From Neorhodopirellula lusitana (lineage in GTDB: Bacteria; Planctomycetota; Planctomycetia; Pirellulales; Pirellulaceae), in contig NZ_FXUG01000001.1 in the NCBI RefSeq assembly GCF_900182915.1, forward strand, positions 1,116,001 to 1,180,000: a stretch of 64,000 nucleotides of DNA. The letters are read 5' to 3'. Positions within the stretch are counted from its first letter, which is position 1. Each line of letters starts with the position of its first letter. The notes beneath the pieces are model-generated. The model had not been told where the DNA came from, did no database searches, and saw only the letters and a list, made by a program, of their open reading frames with translations. The position numbers were made by a program, and so were the translations under genes. This document shows positions 55,771-62,816 of the stretch, piece after piece.

Positions 55771-56697
55771 CTATGGCGACTTAAACAAATCCAAGAACCG
55801 GTCCTCGTAGTCTTCGAACACTTGCAGTCGGTCCAGTTCGGCCTTCAGCTCAAACGCGCGGCTACGGTCGGCAGTTGCGATCCCGAACAGCGATTCGATG
55901 TGCTGTTCATCCTCTTCGGAAAGTTGCGAAGCAACCTTCCAATCCTCGCCGGTCGTCTCGTCGTTTTCCTCCGGTTGAGGATTCAGTCTTCGCTGCATCT
56001 CGGCCACAAGCTGCCCCAACCGATGTTCGGTTTGTTCAGAGTGCTGCGCCAATTCGGCCAAGTCCAAGTCGATCTTGGACATCTGCAGGAACACTCGCAG
56101 CACGGCCAACGATGCTTTCGGGTACAGCAACTGAACAAACAAGTGCGGCATCTCGCCCAGTAAGCAAACGCCTGGCATCCCTTTTTCAGCTGCCGCTGCC
56201 AACAGCACCCCGTTGAGTCCACCGATGTTCCCGTCATCCAGAATCTTCACGCCGAAGGGCTCGATCTCGTCGAGCAACGACTGCTCGGTCGCGGCCGCGA
56301 AAACGCGAGCGTCAGTGCCGGGTTGCATGTCGGTGGCCATTGCGGCGAACGTAAACAATCGCTCGACGCCATGGTCACGAGCAAAATCAATCAACTGCTC
56401 GCAAAACGGCAACTTGCCCATTTGCGGTTGAAACTCGCCAATGAAGACGATGACATCGCGTCCGCCCGGCGGTGCCTTCCATGCGAACACTCGGCTTCGG
56501 GGGCGATGCAGCCGCTGCACCAAGCCCTCCTTCACGATCGCTGCGTCGATATCAAACAGTTCGCCCGCCGAGAGCTCAGCGAATTGACTCATGCCTAATT
56601 TGGACATCAGGTAGTAACCGGCACTCAAGGCCACGTGGCCCATGCCTGGCCAAACGGCAATCAGCCACGGGTGATCTAGTTTTCTTTCTTCAGTCAT
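55771..56697 (-). CDS. PAC2-family protein
   Basis: A 308-residue protein with ggagg ahead of ATG 56697. Residues about 8-220 read as PAC2 (PF09754): PWLIAVWPGMGHVALSAGYY, the conserved FIGEFQPQ, GVERLFTFAAMATDM, and NIGGLNGVLLAAAAEKGMPG VCLLGEMPHL. The C-terminal third is helical and acidic. In eukaryotes, PAC2-type proteins assemble the proteasome. In bacteria the family is seen mainly where proteasome-like systems occur and its role is unknown. The gene is convergent to hsp20 and divergent from the sigma chimera. No proteasome genes lie in the window. It is well preserved. Confidence 0.88.
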   Translation of the reverse strand: MTEERKLDHPWLIAVWPGMGHVALSAGYYLMSKLGMSQFAELSAGELFDIDAAIVKEGLVQRLHRPRSRVFAWKAPPGGRDVIVFIGEFQPQMGKLPFCEQLIDFARDHGVERLFTFAAMATDMQPGTDARVFAAATEQSLLDEIEPFGVKILDDGNIGGLNGVLLAAAAEKGMPGVCLLGEMPHLFVQLLYPKASLAVLRVFLQMSKIDLDLAELAQHSEQTEHRLGQLVAEMQRRLNPQPEENDETTGEDWKVASQLSEEDEQHIESLFGIATADRSRAFELKAELDRLQVFEDYEDRFLDLFKSP

Positions 56698-56801
56698 TGC
56701 AAGAACCTCCGTGAGCGATCGCAGCAAGATTTGCGCCACCACTTCGGTCCATGACATGCAATCTTCAAACGCGTTTCAAACACCTTTGGGAGTGACCAAC
56801 C

Positions 56802-57545
56802 ATGGGCAGCACAATGATCTATCAAAACGTTCACGGCGTCGAAGCAATCGTCATCGACATGGAAGATCACGAACCCGGAAAACGCGATGCGTCCCGCCAT
56901 GAAAGACGTAATATTTCCGTGATTGCCTGCACGGTGCAAAAAACCAAGCAGTGGATCGGCGAGTTGATGCACGAGGTGCAGTGGGACGACGCGTCTAAGA
57001 CTTATCACGGACTGCGTGCGGTGTTGCACGCATTGCGCGACCGATTGACCATTGCTGAAACCGCCGACTTGGCGGCCCAGTTGCCGATGCTGCTTCGTGG
57101 CATGTACTACGAATGCAGGCAACCCTCCCACGTGCCCGTCGAAGATCACAGCAAAGAGGAGTTTTTGTCGCACATCGTCAAGGCCTTTCCAGATGATCCC
57201 AACGTTGATCTCGAGCGATTGACACACGCCGTTCTGAAAGTCGTCGCGGCCCACGTTAGCAAAGGTGAAATGGACGACATCCGATCCATCGTCCCCAAAC
57301 CGCTAGTTGAGCCACTTGACTCAGTAGATCGGCAGGAATTTAGGCCTGTTTTTCAAGCGTGCTTGAAAGCTCTGCCTGAGCGGCAGTCCAGGGTGTTCAT
57401 GCTTCGAGGAATCGAGGATCTTGAAACAGGCGAAATTTGTAAGGAATTGGAGATCAGTGCGTCTAATTTATGGGGGTTGCTGCATCGCGCACGTCTCCGT
57501 CTCGCCAACTGCATCAAGCTACGTTGGCTTCAAGAAAAAGCATAA
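56802..57545 (+). CDS. DUF2267 / sigma-70 region 4 chimera
   Basis: A 247-residue protein. Residues about 45-170 are a DUF2267 domain, with two similar halves (WIGELMHEVQWDDASKTYHG, LRAVLHALRDRLTIAETADL and LSHIVKAFPDDPNVDLERL). The C-terminal part (about 184-247) is sigma-70 region 4 plus the short linker before it: EFRPVFQACLKALPERQSRV, FMLRGIEDLETGEICKEL, LLHRARLRLANC. Sigma region 2, needed for core and -10 binding, is absent. In related bacteria the same sequence is the end of a full ECF-like sigma factor, followed by the same zinc-finger gene. The chimera has a continuous frame and gggag ahead of its ATG. Either it is a deletion fusion that still makes protein, or a gene in transition. 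Confidence 0.85.
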   Translation: MGSTMIYQNVHGVEAIVIDMEDHEPGKRDASRHERRNISVIACTVQKTKQWIGELMHEVQWDDASKTYHGLRAVLHALRDRLTIAETADLAAQLPMLLRGMYYECRQPSHVPVEDHSKEEFLSHIVKAFPDDPNVDLERLTHAVLKVVAAHVSKGEMDDIRSIVPKPLVEPLDSVDRQEFRPVFQACLKALPERQSRVFMLRGIEDLETGEICKELEISASNLWGLLHRARLRLANCIKLRWLQEKA

Positions 57546-57560
57546 TCGGACTATTCCGTC

Positions 57561-57815
57561 ATGTTGACCTGCAAAGAAATTACCCAACTCGTGTCTGAGT
57601 CGCTCGATCGTCCCTTGCCTCTACGCAAGCGGGTTTCGGTTTGGATGCATCTAAGCATGTGTCGGCTTTGCTCTGCGTTTCGCCGTGATCAGCTTGTGCT
57701 AAAGGAGCGGATTTCTGATGAGCTCGAGCGTGCGTCCAGGGAAAAGATGTCCGAAGAGGTGAAGTTGTCCGCCGCGGCGAAGCAAAGAATGGTGAAGGAA
57801 TTGTCAAAGCGATGA
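57561..57815 (+). CDS. Cytoplasmic zf-HC2 anti-sigma-type protein
   Basis: An 84-residue protein starting 15 bp after the chimera. It contains a zf-HC2 motif HLSMCRLC (H-x3-C-x2-C) at about residues 30-37, preceded by MLTCKEITQLVSESLDRPLP. This layout (KEITxLVSExLDRxLPLxxR) is the known partner of the sigma family whose C-terminus forms the chimera. There is no membrane helix. It would be expected to bind region 4 or region 2 of its sigma partner. As region 2 is lost, its present role is open. Confidence 0.82.
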   Translation: MLTCKEITQLVSESLDRPLPLRKRVSVWMHLSMCRLCSAFRRDQLVLKERISDELERASREKMSEEVKLSAAAKQRMVKELSKR

Positions 57816-57820
57816 AATCG

Positions 57821-57878
57821 TAGCCTAGGCTTCCAGCCTAGGTCTCTTTTGCACCCAGGCTGGAAGCCCAGGTTACGG
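57821..57878. repeat. Palindrome, REP family A
   Basis: Left arm gtagcctaggcttccagcct, right arm aggctggaagcccaggttac, about 14 bases apart. It lies between the zf-HC2 gene and the Crp/Fnr regulator. Confidence 0.88.
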
Positions 57879-57998
57879 TTTATATTTCAGACACGTGTAA
57901 GGAAACGCACGTTCGGGCGTCTACCCAGGAACTCAGCGAGCATCGGCCACGACGTGCGTCCCGATTCGCGGAATCAACTTGGCGGAGAGGGAACCAGC

Positions 57999-58706
57999 GT
58001 GCCTCAGCAAATCTGGCATCTAAAAAACAACGAACTGTTCACCAAACTGAAGCCGGAACGGTTGTCGCACCTCGAATCGCGTTGTCGCTCTCGATCATTT
58101 GCTGCACACAGTCCGGTCTATTTGCCGAGCCAATCAGCGGACAGCGTATTCTTGCTTGCTAGCGGACTGGTTAAGGTCTGCAACCTGACCAACGACGGCA
58201 AACAGTCCATTTTGGCTTTTGTCGAACCGGGCGAGATGTTCGGGGAGTTAGCAATTTTTGAATCGGAACAGCGCGACGAGTATGTGGAAGCTGTTGAGAA
58301 GTCAACGGTGGTGATGATTCCGGCAAGTGAGCTTCAGGAACTGATGGCTGCAAACCACGATGTCTCCATCGCACTCACCAGGATGATCGGACTGCGGCGG
58401 CACCGTGTTGAGCGACGACTAAAAAATCTGCTTTTCCTTTCCAATCGAGACCGGTTGGTTCACTTGCTGCTCGACCTCGCGGAGCAGTTTGGTATTCGCG
58501 ATACCGATGGGATCCGGCTGCGAATCAAGCTAGCTCATCAGGAAATCGCTAACCTGATGGGCAGTACCCGCGAAACGGTGACGATACTACTCGGGCAACT
58601 AAAATCCGAGGGAATGGTCGATGTTGGACGGCAACGAATTGTCTTGGTCCAAGCGGAGCAATTAGCGATGTCAGTGCACCGTAAAATGCCAAGCCTGAAC
58701 TCGTAG
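57999..58706 (+). CDS. Crp/Fnr-family transcriptional regulator
   Basis: A 235-residue protein starting at GTG 57999 with ggagagg just upstream; the longer frame includes a palindrome and is rejected. Residues about 10-130 form the cNMP-binding sensor domain (LLASGLVKVCNLTNDGKQSI, FVEPGEMFGELAIF), and the C-terminal HTH_CRP reads LAHQEIANLMGSTRETVTIL. It has no cluster of Cys as in Fnr. The missing Arg in the phosphate-binding cassette (FGELAIFESEQRDEYVEA where cAMP binders have R-A) leaves the ligand uncertain. It precedes a convergent GT2 gene. Confidence 0.92.
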   Translation: MPQQIWHLKNNELFTKLKPERLSHLESRCRSRSFAAHSPVYLPSQSADSVFLLASGLVKVCNLTNDGKQSILAFVEPGEMFGELAIFESEQRDEYVEAVEKSTVVMIPASELQELMAANHDVSIALTRMIGLRRHRVERRLKNLLFLSNRDRLVHLLLDLAEQFGIRDTDGIRLRIKLAHQEIANLMGSTRETVTILLGQLKSEGMVDVGRQRIVLVQAEQLAMSVHRKMPSLNS

Positions 58707-58758
58707 CCTAGGCTTCCAGCCTGGGTGCTGTACTCCCAGGCTGGAAGCCTAGGCTACG
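58703..58758. repeat. Palindrome, REP family A, overlapping two gene ends
   Basis: Left arm gtagcctaggcttccagcct, right arm aggctggaagcctaggctac, a near-perfect inverted pair. It overlaps the stop of the Crp/Fnr gene and the last 17 or so codons of the convergent GT2 gene, so it encodes that protein's C-terminus. Confidence 0.9.
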
Positions 58759-59529
58759 TCGGTGCGTCAGCCCGTACTTTGCGATCGTGTAGAGAATCTT
58801 GTACCCTGCCCTAATCGTGCCACTGACAGTGCCGCTGATCTTGCTGGTGCCAAGTCGTGTTCGATACGGGACTGGAATTTCAAGGAAACGCAGTCCAATC
58901 CTTGACGCTTTGATCTGCATTTCAATCGTCCATCCAAAGTTCTCGTCTTGCATTTGCAGTTCGCAAAGTCGACTGTAGTTGATCGCTCGAAAAGGCCCCA
59001 AATCGGTGTAACGAACGCCGAAAAACCATCGCATTAAAAAGCACGCAAGCTGGTTTCCAAAGACGCTTTGAGGAGGCATCGCTCCCGGCTCCCGCTTACC
59101 AAGCAACCGGGAACCGAGTACGAAATCTGCGGTGCCGCTTGCAAGCGGGCCGACCAAGAGGGGGAGTAGATCAGAGTGATCGCTGTAGTCGGCGTCGACG
59201 AACGCAACTACTTTGGGAGCCGCTTGTCCGTCATTGATCAGCTCACGAAGCTTCGCCAGCCCACGGAGGCAGGCAGCTCCATATCCTCGCTGCAACTCCG
59301 GAACAACGATCGCACCGGCGTGCCCTGCAACGAGAGCCGTGCCGTCCGTACAGCCATTGTCGACCACGATGACTCCGGCAACGCAGGGCAGGTCATGCAA
59401 CACAAGGCCGATGGACTTTTCTTCGTTGAGTGCCGGAATGACAACCCAAGCCGATTCTCGGAGATAGTTGTCGACATCGATCATCTTTTCGGCTTCAGCG
59501 AAATTGGCCGGTTGTGTTTGATTGGACAT
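58708..59529 (-). CDS. Glycosyltransferase family 2 (dolichol-phosphate mannosyltransferase-like)
   Basis: A 273-residue GT-A glycosyltransferase. ATG 59529 is chosen because the N-terminus then reads to VVIPALNEEKSIGLVLHDLP, the standard family start. The nucleotide-binding VVDNGCTDGT, the metal-binding DxD in VVAFVDADYSDHSDL (about residue 122-136), and a FVLGSRLLGKREPG motif follow. FRAINYSRL and YRTRLGTSKISGTVSGTIRA are typical. It lacks a membrane segment. The last 15-20 residues (SLGFQPGSTAPRLEA) are encoded by a REP palindrome. It would add a sugar from an activated donor to a lipid carrier or polymer. It lies downstream of csrA and the zinc-finger gene on the same strand. Confidence 0.88.
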   Translation of the reverse strand: MSNQTQPANFAEAEKMIDVDNYLRESAWVVIPALNEEKSIGLVLHDLPCVAGVIVVDNGCTDGTALVAGHAGAIVVPELQRGYGAACLRGLAKLRELINDGQAAPKVVAFVDADYSDHSDLLPLLVGPLASGTADFVLGSRLLGKREPGAMPPQSVFGNQLACFLMRWFFGVRYTDLGPFRAINYSRLCELQMQDENFGWTIEMQIKASRIGLRFLEIPVPYRTRLGTSKISGTVSGTIRAGYKILYTIAKYGLTHRRSLGFQPGSTAPRLEA

Positions 59530-59711
59530 CCCTTCATCGTCGCATAAATGCAAGTTCGCTTCTGTGAGTTCAAACACATTCGACTCTTTCGACTAGAGGT
59601 TGACGAAGTAGTTCGATCGCACCCCGTTTTCGGAAGTTGATCGAGACTCCGCGTTACACACACAGATGATTCTGTTGAAACTGGCAAGACAACCGATTCA
59701 CCACCGCGATA

Positions 59712-59933
59712 CTACGCAACTGTTTTAACGGAGCTGTTTTTGACGTCGCTCTCTGGTCCCAGGTGGAAACCCATGTCAGCCCAAACTTCCTCGCGGTAGA
59801 TGCCGATCGAACTCGCTGCAGCGATGCCCAGCCGAACGCGGTTCCCGTCAATCCTCAAAACTTCAATCGTAGCGAGTTCGCCGCCGAAACTGACAACAAC
59901 CCGTTGACCCTGTTTTCTTGACAAGACAAGCAT
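59712..59933 (-). CDS. csrA: CsrA-family carbon storage regulator
   Basis: A 73-residue protein starting MLVLSRKQGQRVVVSFGGEL ATIEV and containing the VRLGIAAASSIGIYREEVW core. CsrA proteins bind GGA-rich mRNA leaders. It diverges from the 84-residue copy at 35366, with an inserted GGELATIEV segment and a shorter end. The gene sits 60 bp downstream of the zinc-finger membrane protein and about 180 bp upstream of GT2, all on the minus strand. Two CsrA paralogues in one window is a planctomycete trait. Confidence 0.9.
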   Translation of the reverse strand: MLVLSRKQGQRVVVSFGGELATIEVLRIDGNRVRLGIAAASSIGIYREEVWADMGFHLGPESDVKNSSVKTVA

Positions 59934-59993
59934 TCTTCAATCTCCGTATTGGATTTGACTGTTTCCACCACACACCGTCGTGGTCATGTCTTA

Positions 59994-60449
59994 TCAATCT
60001 ATGTTGGACGCCAGTAGAGTTCTGTGCGTTTGAAAACCGTTTGGCGAATTGCCGATAAAATTCTTGTCGACTATCGGCATTTCGGCCTTTTTCATCGCTT
60101 CCATTTTCTCTCGGCAAACCGGACACTGCTGAAGGTGAAGCGTGAACGCCTGCTGTTGGTTGGGTGTCAATTGTCCTATCGCAAACTGCTGCATCGACAC
60201 TTGGACTTCGCTGCATGTCACGCCACCGAAGCCGAACTCCCGAACCTTTTTGGGGTGCGTCGAAGGATTGGCAGATCCACCGTAATTCCAAACGCCCATT
60301 CCTAGTAGTGCGATCAGAGCGATCGGAGTTCCCATCCGAACAACGGACTTGCGCCGCCGATCGGCGTTGAGCCGATCGTGCAAATCACCGATGGTTCCTG
60401 GCGTGCATTCCTCCCAATCGGAATGAGCTTCAAAATCTTGGCGGACCAT
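59994..60449 (-). CDS. Membrane protein with C-terminal zf-HC2-type zinc finger
   Basis: A 151-residue protein; ATG 60449 follows gaggaac. Residues about 1-38 are charged, a membrane helix (PIALIALLGMGVWNYGG) spans about 40-56, and the zinc-finger-like part follows: GVTCSEVQVSMQQFAIGQL TPNQQ, then LHLQQCPVC with H-x3-C-x2-C. Most anti-sigma factors of this class carry the zinc finger before the membrane helix; here it comes after. Unless the N-terminus lies outside, the finger would be exported. No partner sigma gene is adjacent; csrA follows downstream. The family beyond zf-HC2 is not recognised. Confidence 0.75.
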   Translation of the reverse strand: MVRQDFEAHSDWEECTPGTIGDLHDRLNADRRRKSVVRMGTPIALIALLGMGVWNYGGSANPSTHPKKVREFGFGGVTCSEVQVSMQQFAIGQLTPNQQQAFTLHLQQCPVCREKMEAMKKAEMPIVDKNFIGNSPNGFQTHRTLLASNID

Positions 60450-60482
60450 CAACTCGTTCCTCTATTGCTGGTGGAGGTAAAC

Positions 60483-60540
60483 GTAGCCTAGGCTTCTAGC
60501 CTGGGTTTAATGCGGTCCCAGGCTGGAAGCCCAGGCTACG
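60483..60540. repeat. Palindrome, REP family A
   Basis: Left arm gtagcctaggcttctagcct, right arm aggctggaagcccaggctac, about 16 bases apart. It lies between divergent genes, the zinc-finger membrane protein and the small NrtS-like protein. Confidence 0.88.
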
Positions 60541-60664
60541 TTTTGTCATGTCTCTATCGTCGCCTCGCAACGGCTAGGCGTCTGTGTGGAATCTCACAAG
60601 GCTGATTTTTCTTTGCTGATGGAAGATCCGATTGCTCCCGTAATTGAATGGGTTGGTGCAAAAA

Positions 60665-60889
60665 ATGCGTGATTGGTTGCGTCTGGCATTTGCCAGGGCC
60701 ATTGTTTGTCGCGGGCTTATCTACAGCGTCGTGGTTGGAACGGTTCTAACAGCCATCAATCACGGAGACAGCATCCTCTACGGTCAAGTCGGATCGCCTG
60801 ATCTGTTCAAAATTGGCTTGACCTATGTCGTTCCCTACGTGGTCGCAACGCTTTCGAGCGTGGCAGCGCTGAATAGTCGCGTGAAATAG
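60665..60889 (+). CDS. Small NrtS-like membrane protein
   Basis: A 74-residue protein from ATG 60665 (TTG 60644 is an alternative). Two membrane helices, about residues 13-30 and 44-68, are linked by INHGDSILYGQVGSPDLFKI. The pattern GTVLTAINHGDSILYG and the second helix TYVVPYVVATLSSV match the NrtS family of small nitrate/nitrite transport proteins that cyanobacteria and proteobacteria encode. The family identification is good from these motifs, but function in this organism is only inferred. It stands alone, with palindromes on both sides. Confidence 0.78.
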   Translation: MRDWLRLAFARAIVCRGLIYSVVVGTVLTAINHGDSILYGQVGSPDLFKIGLTYVVPYVVATLSSVAALNSRVK

Positions 60890-60977
60890 ACGCACTGAAT
60901 AGTTCTGTAAGGAAAGCCTGGCAAACGCGTCGACTCGGTGTAACAGAAACACCTCAATGCGAGTTCGCCGCGAAAAC

Positions 60978-61036
60978 GCAGCCTAGGCTTCCAGCCTGGG
61001 ACCACGGCAATGCCCAGCCTGGAAAGCTAGGCTGCG
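60978..61036. repeat. Palindrome, REP family A
   Basis: Left arm gcagcctaggcttccagcct, right arm aggctgggcattg on the complement of cagcctggaaagctaggctg. The two arms differ slightly from the consensus, with g in place of t near the ends. It lies upstream of the DUF547 gene. Confidence 0.8.
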
Positions 61037-61069
61037 GCAAACCCACCACGCAATCCACAGGCAACAACA

Positions 61070-61978
61070 ATGGATACGACAAAGCATGAACCGACATCAA
61101 CGAGCATGCTGTCAACCCCAAGAACACGACGCACCGTGATCATCTCGATCGCCGCAGTGCTGCTTGTTGGGACAGCAACCTTCGCATGCCTCAACGCCAG
61201 GTTGATCGAACGAAAATTGGTGCGACTTTTCGGTCCCCCGCAAGTCGAATTGCAAGAAGCGTATTCTGCAAGCGTATCTGGCCCGAAGATGGATCATTCG
61301 ACGTTCGATTCCTTGCTAAAGAAACATGTTGACGACGATGGATGGGTTGACTACGCCGCCCTGAAAGAAGACCAGGCAAAGCTAGACAGCTACCTCAGTG
61401 CGGTCGCCTCCGCACCATTTGACTCGATGGGACGCGACGAAAAGTTGGCACTGCTGATCAACGGTTACAACGCCTCAACCTTGAAGTTAATCCTCGATCA
61501 CATGCCAACCGACTCGATCCAGGACATCCCCGAAGCGGATCGCTGGGATGCAGTGCGATGGAATCTGGGTGGCAACCTATGGAGCCTGAACCAAATCGAA
61601 CACGAACAAATTCGACCCAAGTTTGCGGAGCCTCGCGTGCATTTCGCATTGGTTTGTGCAGCAGTGGGGTGCCCGCCGTTGCGCAAGGCGGCGTACGTGG
61701 CCGATCGAATGGAAGAACAGCTGCAATCGCAGACCGAGTATGTGCATCGACACAAAACCTGGTTCACATTCGATGGCTCGTCCAGTCAATTGCAGCTGAC
61801 GAAGCTCTACAGTTGGTACGGCGGCGATTTTGAGCAGGTCGCTGGCAGCGTCACCCAGTTCGCAGCAAGATACTCAGCGGAATTGAAGCAAGCTCTGGGA
61901 AACGGCACCACGCCGCAGCCGAACTGGCTGCCCTACGATTGGAAGCTGAACAGCGTTGAGAACAAGCAACCACGATAG
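61070..61978 (+). CDS. DUF547 protein with N-terminal membrane anchor
   Basis: A 302-residue protein. An N-terminal basic stretch and a membrane helix (TVIISIAAVLLVGTATFACL) at about residues 22-42 anchor it. DUF547 (PF04784) follows: LLKKHVDDDGWVDYAALKED, LALLINGYNASTLKLIL (the conserved N-A-Y-N-like motif), and VHFALVCAAVGCPPLRKAAY (with the conserved Cys). Structure of the family recalls papain-like folds, but no enzymatic role is proven. It would face the periplasm. No co-transcribed gene follows. Confidence 0.9.
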   Translation: MDTTKHEPTSTSMLSTPRTRRTVIISIAAVLLVGTATFACLNARLIERKLVRLFGPPQVELQEAYSASVSGPKMDHSTFDSLLKKHVDDDGWVDYAALKEDQAKLDSYLSAVASAPFDSMGRDEKLALLINGYNASTLKLILDHMPTDSIQDIPEADRWDAVRWNLGGNLWSLNQIEHEQIRPKFAEPRVHFALVCAAVGCPPLRKAAYVADRMEEQLQSQTEYVHRHKTWFTFDGSSSQLQLTKLYSWYGGDFEQVAGSVTQFAARYSAELKQALGNGTTPQPNWLPYDWKLNSVENKQPR

Positions 61979-62070
61979 AGATGAAAACGAGGGAAACCAT
62001 CTTCTGCGTTGGACATTGATATTTTCACTGAAGCGTTGATGAGCCTCAGGGAGGCTCCTGTCGCGATGTC

Positions 62071-62128
62071 GTAGCCTAAGCTTCCAGCCTGGGAGTCACG
62101 GCAAACCCAAGCTAAAAGCCTAAGCCAT
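62071..62128. repeat. Degenerate palindrome, REP family A
   Basis: Left arm gtagcctaagcttccagcct, right arm aagctaaaagcctaagccat. Several mismatches to the consensus, and the arms no longer match well. It lies after the DUF547 gene, 3 bp before the NnrE remnant begins. Confidence 0.7.
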
Positions 62129-62130
62129 AT

Positions 62131-62591
62131 TCAAACAAGGCGAACGATGTCGCTCTCTGAAAAAACGTGGATGGAATGCGCAGGACCATCGCTGCGTAGA
62201 GTGACGGTGGGACACAGATGTCTCCCAGGTACAATTCTCCGATGTGACGCGAGCCTGCCGAGGAGAATAGCCCGGACTTGGGTAGGGCCAATGTGAATGT
62301 GGCAGCTGCTGAGATTGACGGTTCGAAGGTCTCGCCCGCCGCTGTGTCGCTTCCGGAGCGTGTGTCCAGTGCGAGGGTGGGAGCCGATTGCAGGTTGGCC
62401 TAACGAATCAAGTCCGATGCGCGGCCCTTTGGATTTCCCTGGAGGCTATACCCGATCACACCGTCCTGGATGACATCGGCTTGAAGGCTGGGAAGCGACT
62501 GATTGTCGATCGGAATGCCAAGTTGCTTGACGATCGTGAGTTGATGAGCCGGGACGCGCATTCTGTTGATGTACGTGGTTGAGTGAACCAT
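62131..62591 (-). pseudogene. NnrE/YjeF-type NAD(P)H-hydrate epimerase remnant
   Basis: On the minus strand, from about 62591, one reads PAHQLTIVKQLGIPIDNQS, ADVIQDGVIGYSLQGNPKGR and ASDLIR, then a TAG. In the same frame follow SAPTLALDTRSGSDTAAGE, SISAATFTLALPKSGLFSSA and ELYLGDICVPPSLYAA. After a frame change come VFSESDIVRLV and a stop at 62131. These motifs are those of the YjeF N-terminal domain (D-A-L-LGYGL.G.P-G..IR; LD-PSG-D; LA-PK.GL; DI.-P). The N-terminal half with the NNGGDG motif is missing. At least one nonsense and one frameshift change are visible. The gene is dead. Confidence 0.78.
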
Positions 62592-62816
62592 ACATCACGC
62601 CGTAGGAAAGACCAACGGCCTAAAAACCATCGACTCAAAGGCTCCTCAGATGATTCAAGAAGTTCTGGCCCAATCCGCCGAAATCGAGTCCGGCGATGGC
62701 CCCAACGCACGACTGCATCGGGCCCTCCGGCTCACCCTCACACTGCCATCTTAGGAACATCGTCGCTCGTCAGACGCTGCGATGGCACTTCGGTTGAAGC
62801 TTGGCACGCACTTTGT

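Noticed and set aside
62041-62057. gagcctcagggaggctc as a terminator of the DUF547 gene
   Set aside because: A 6-bp stem with a 5-base loop but no T-tract and about 60 bases after the stop; it may be chance beside the degenerate palindrome.
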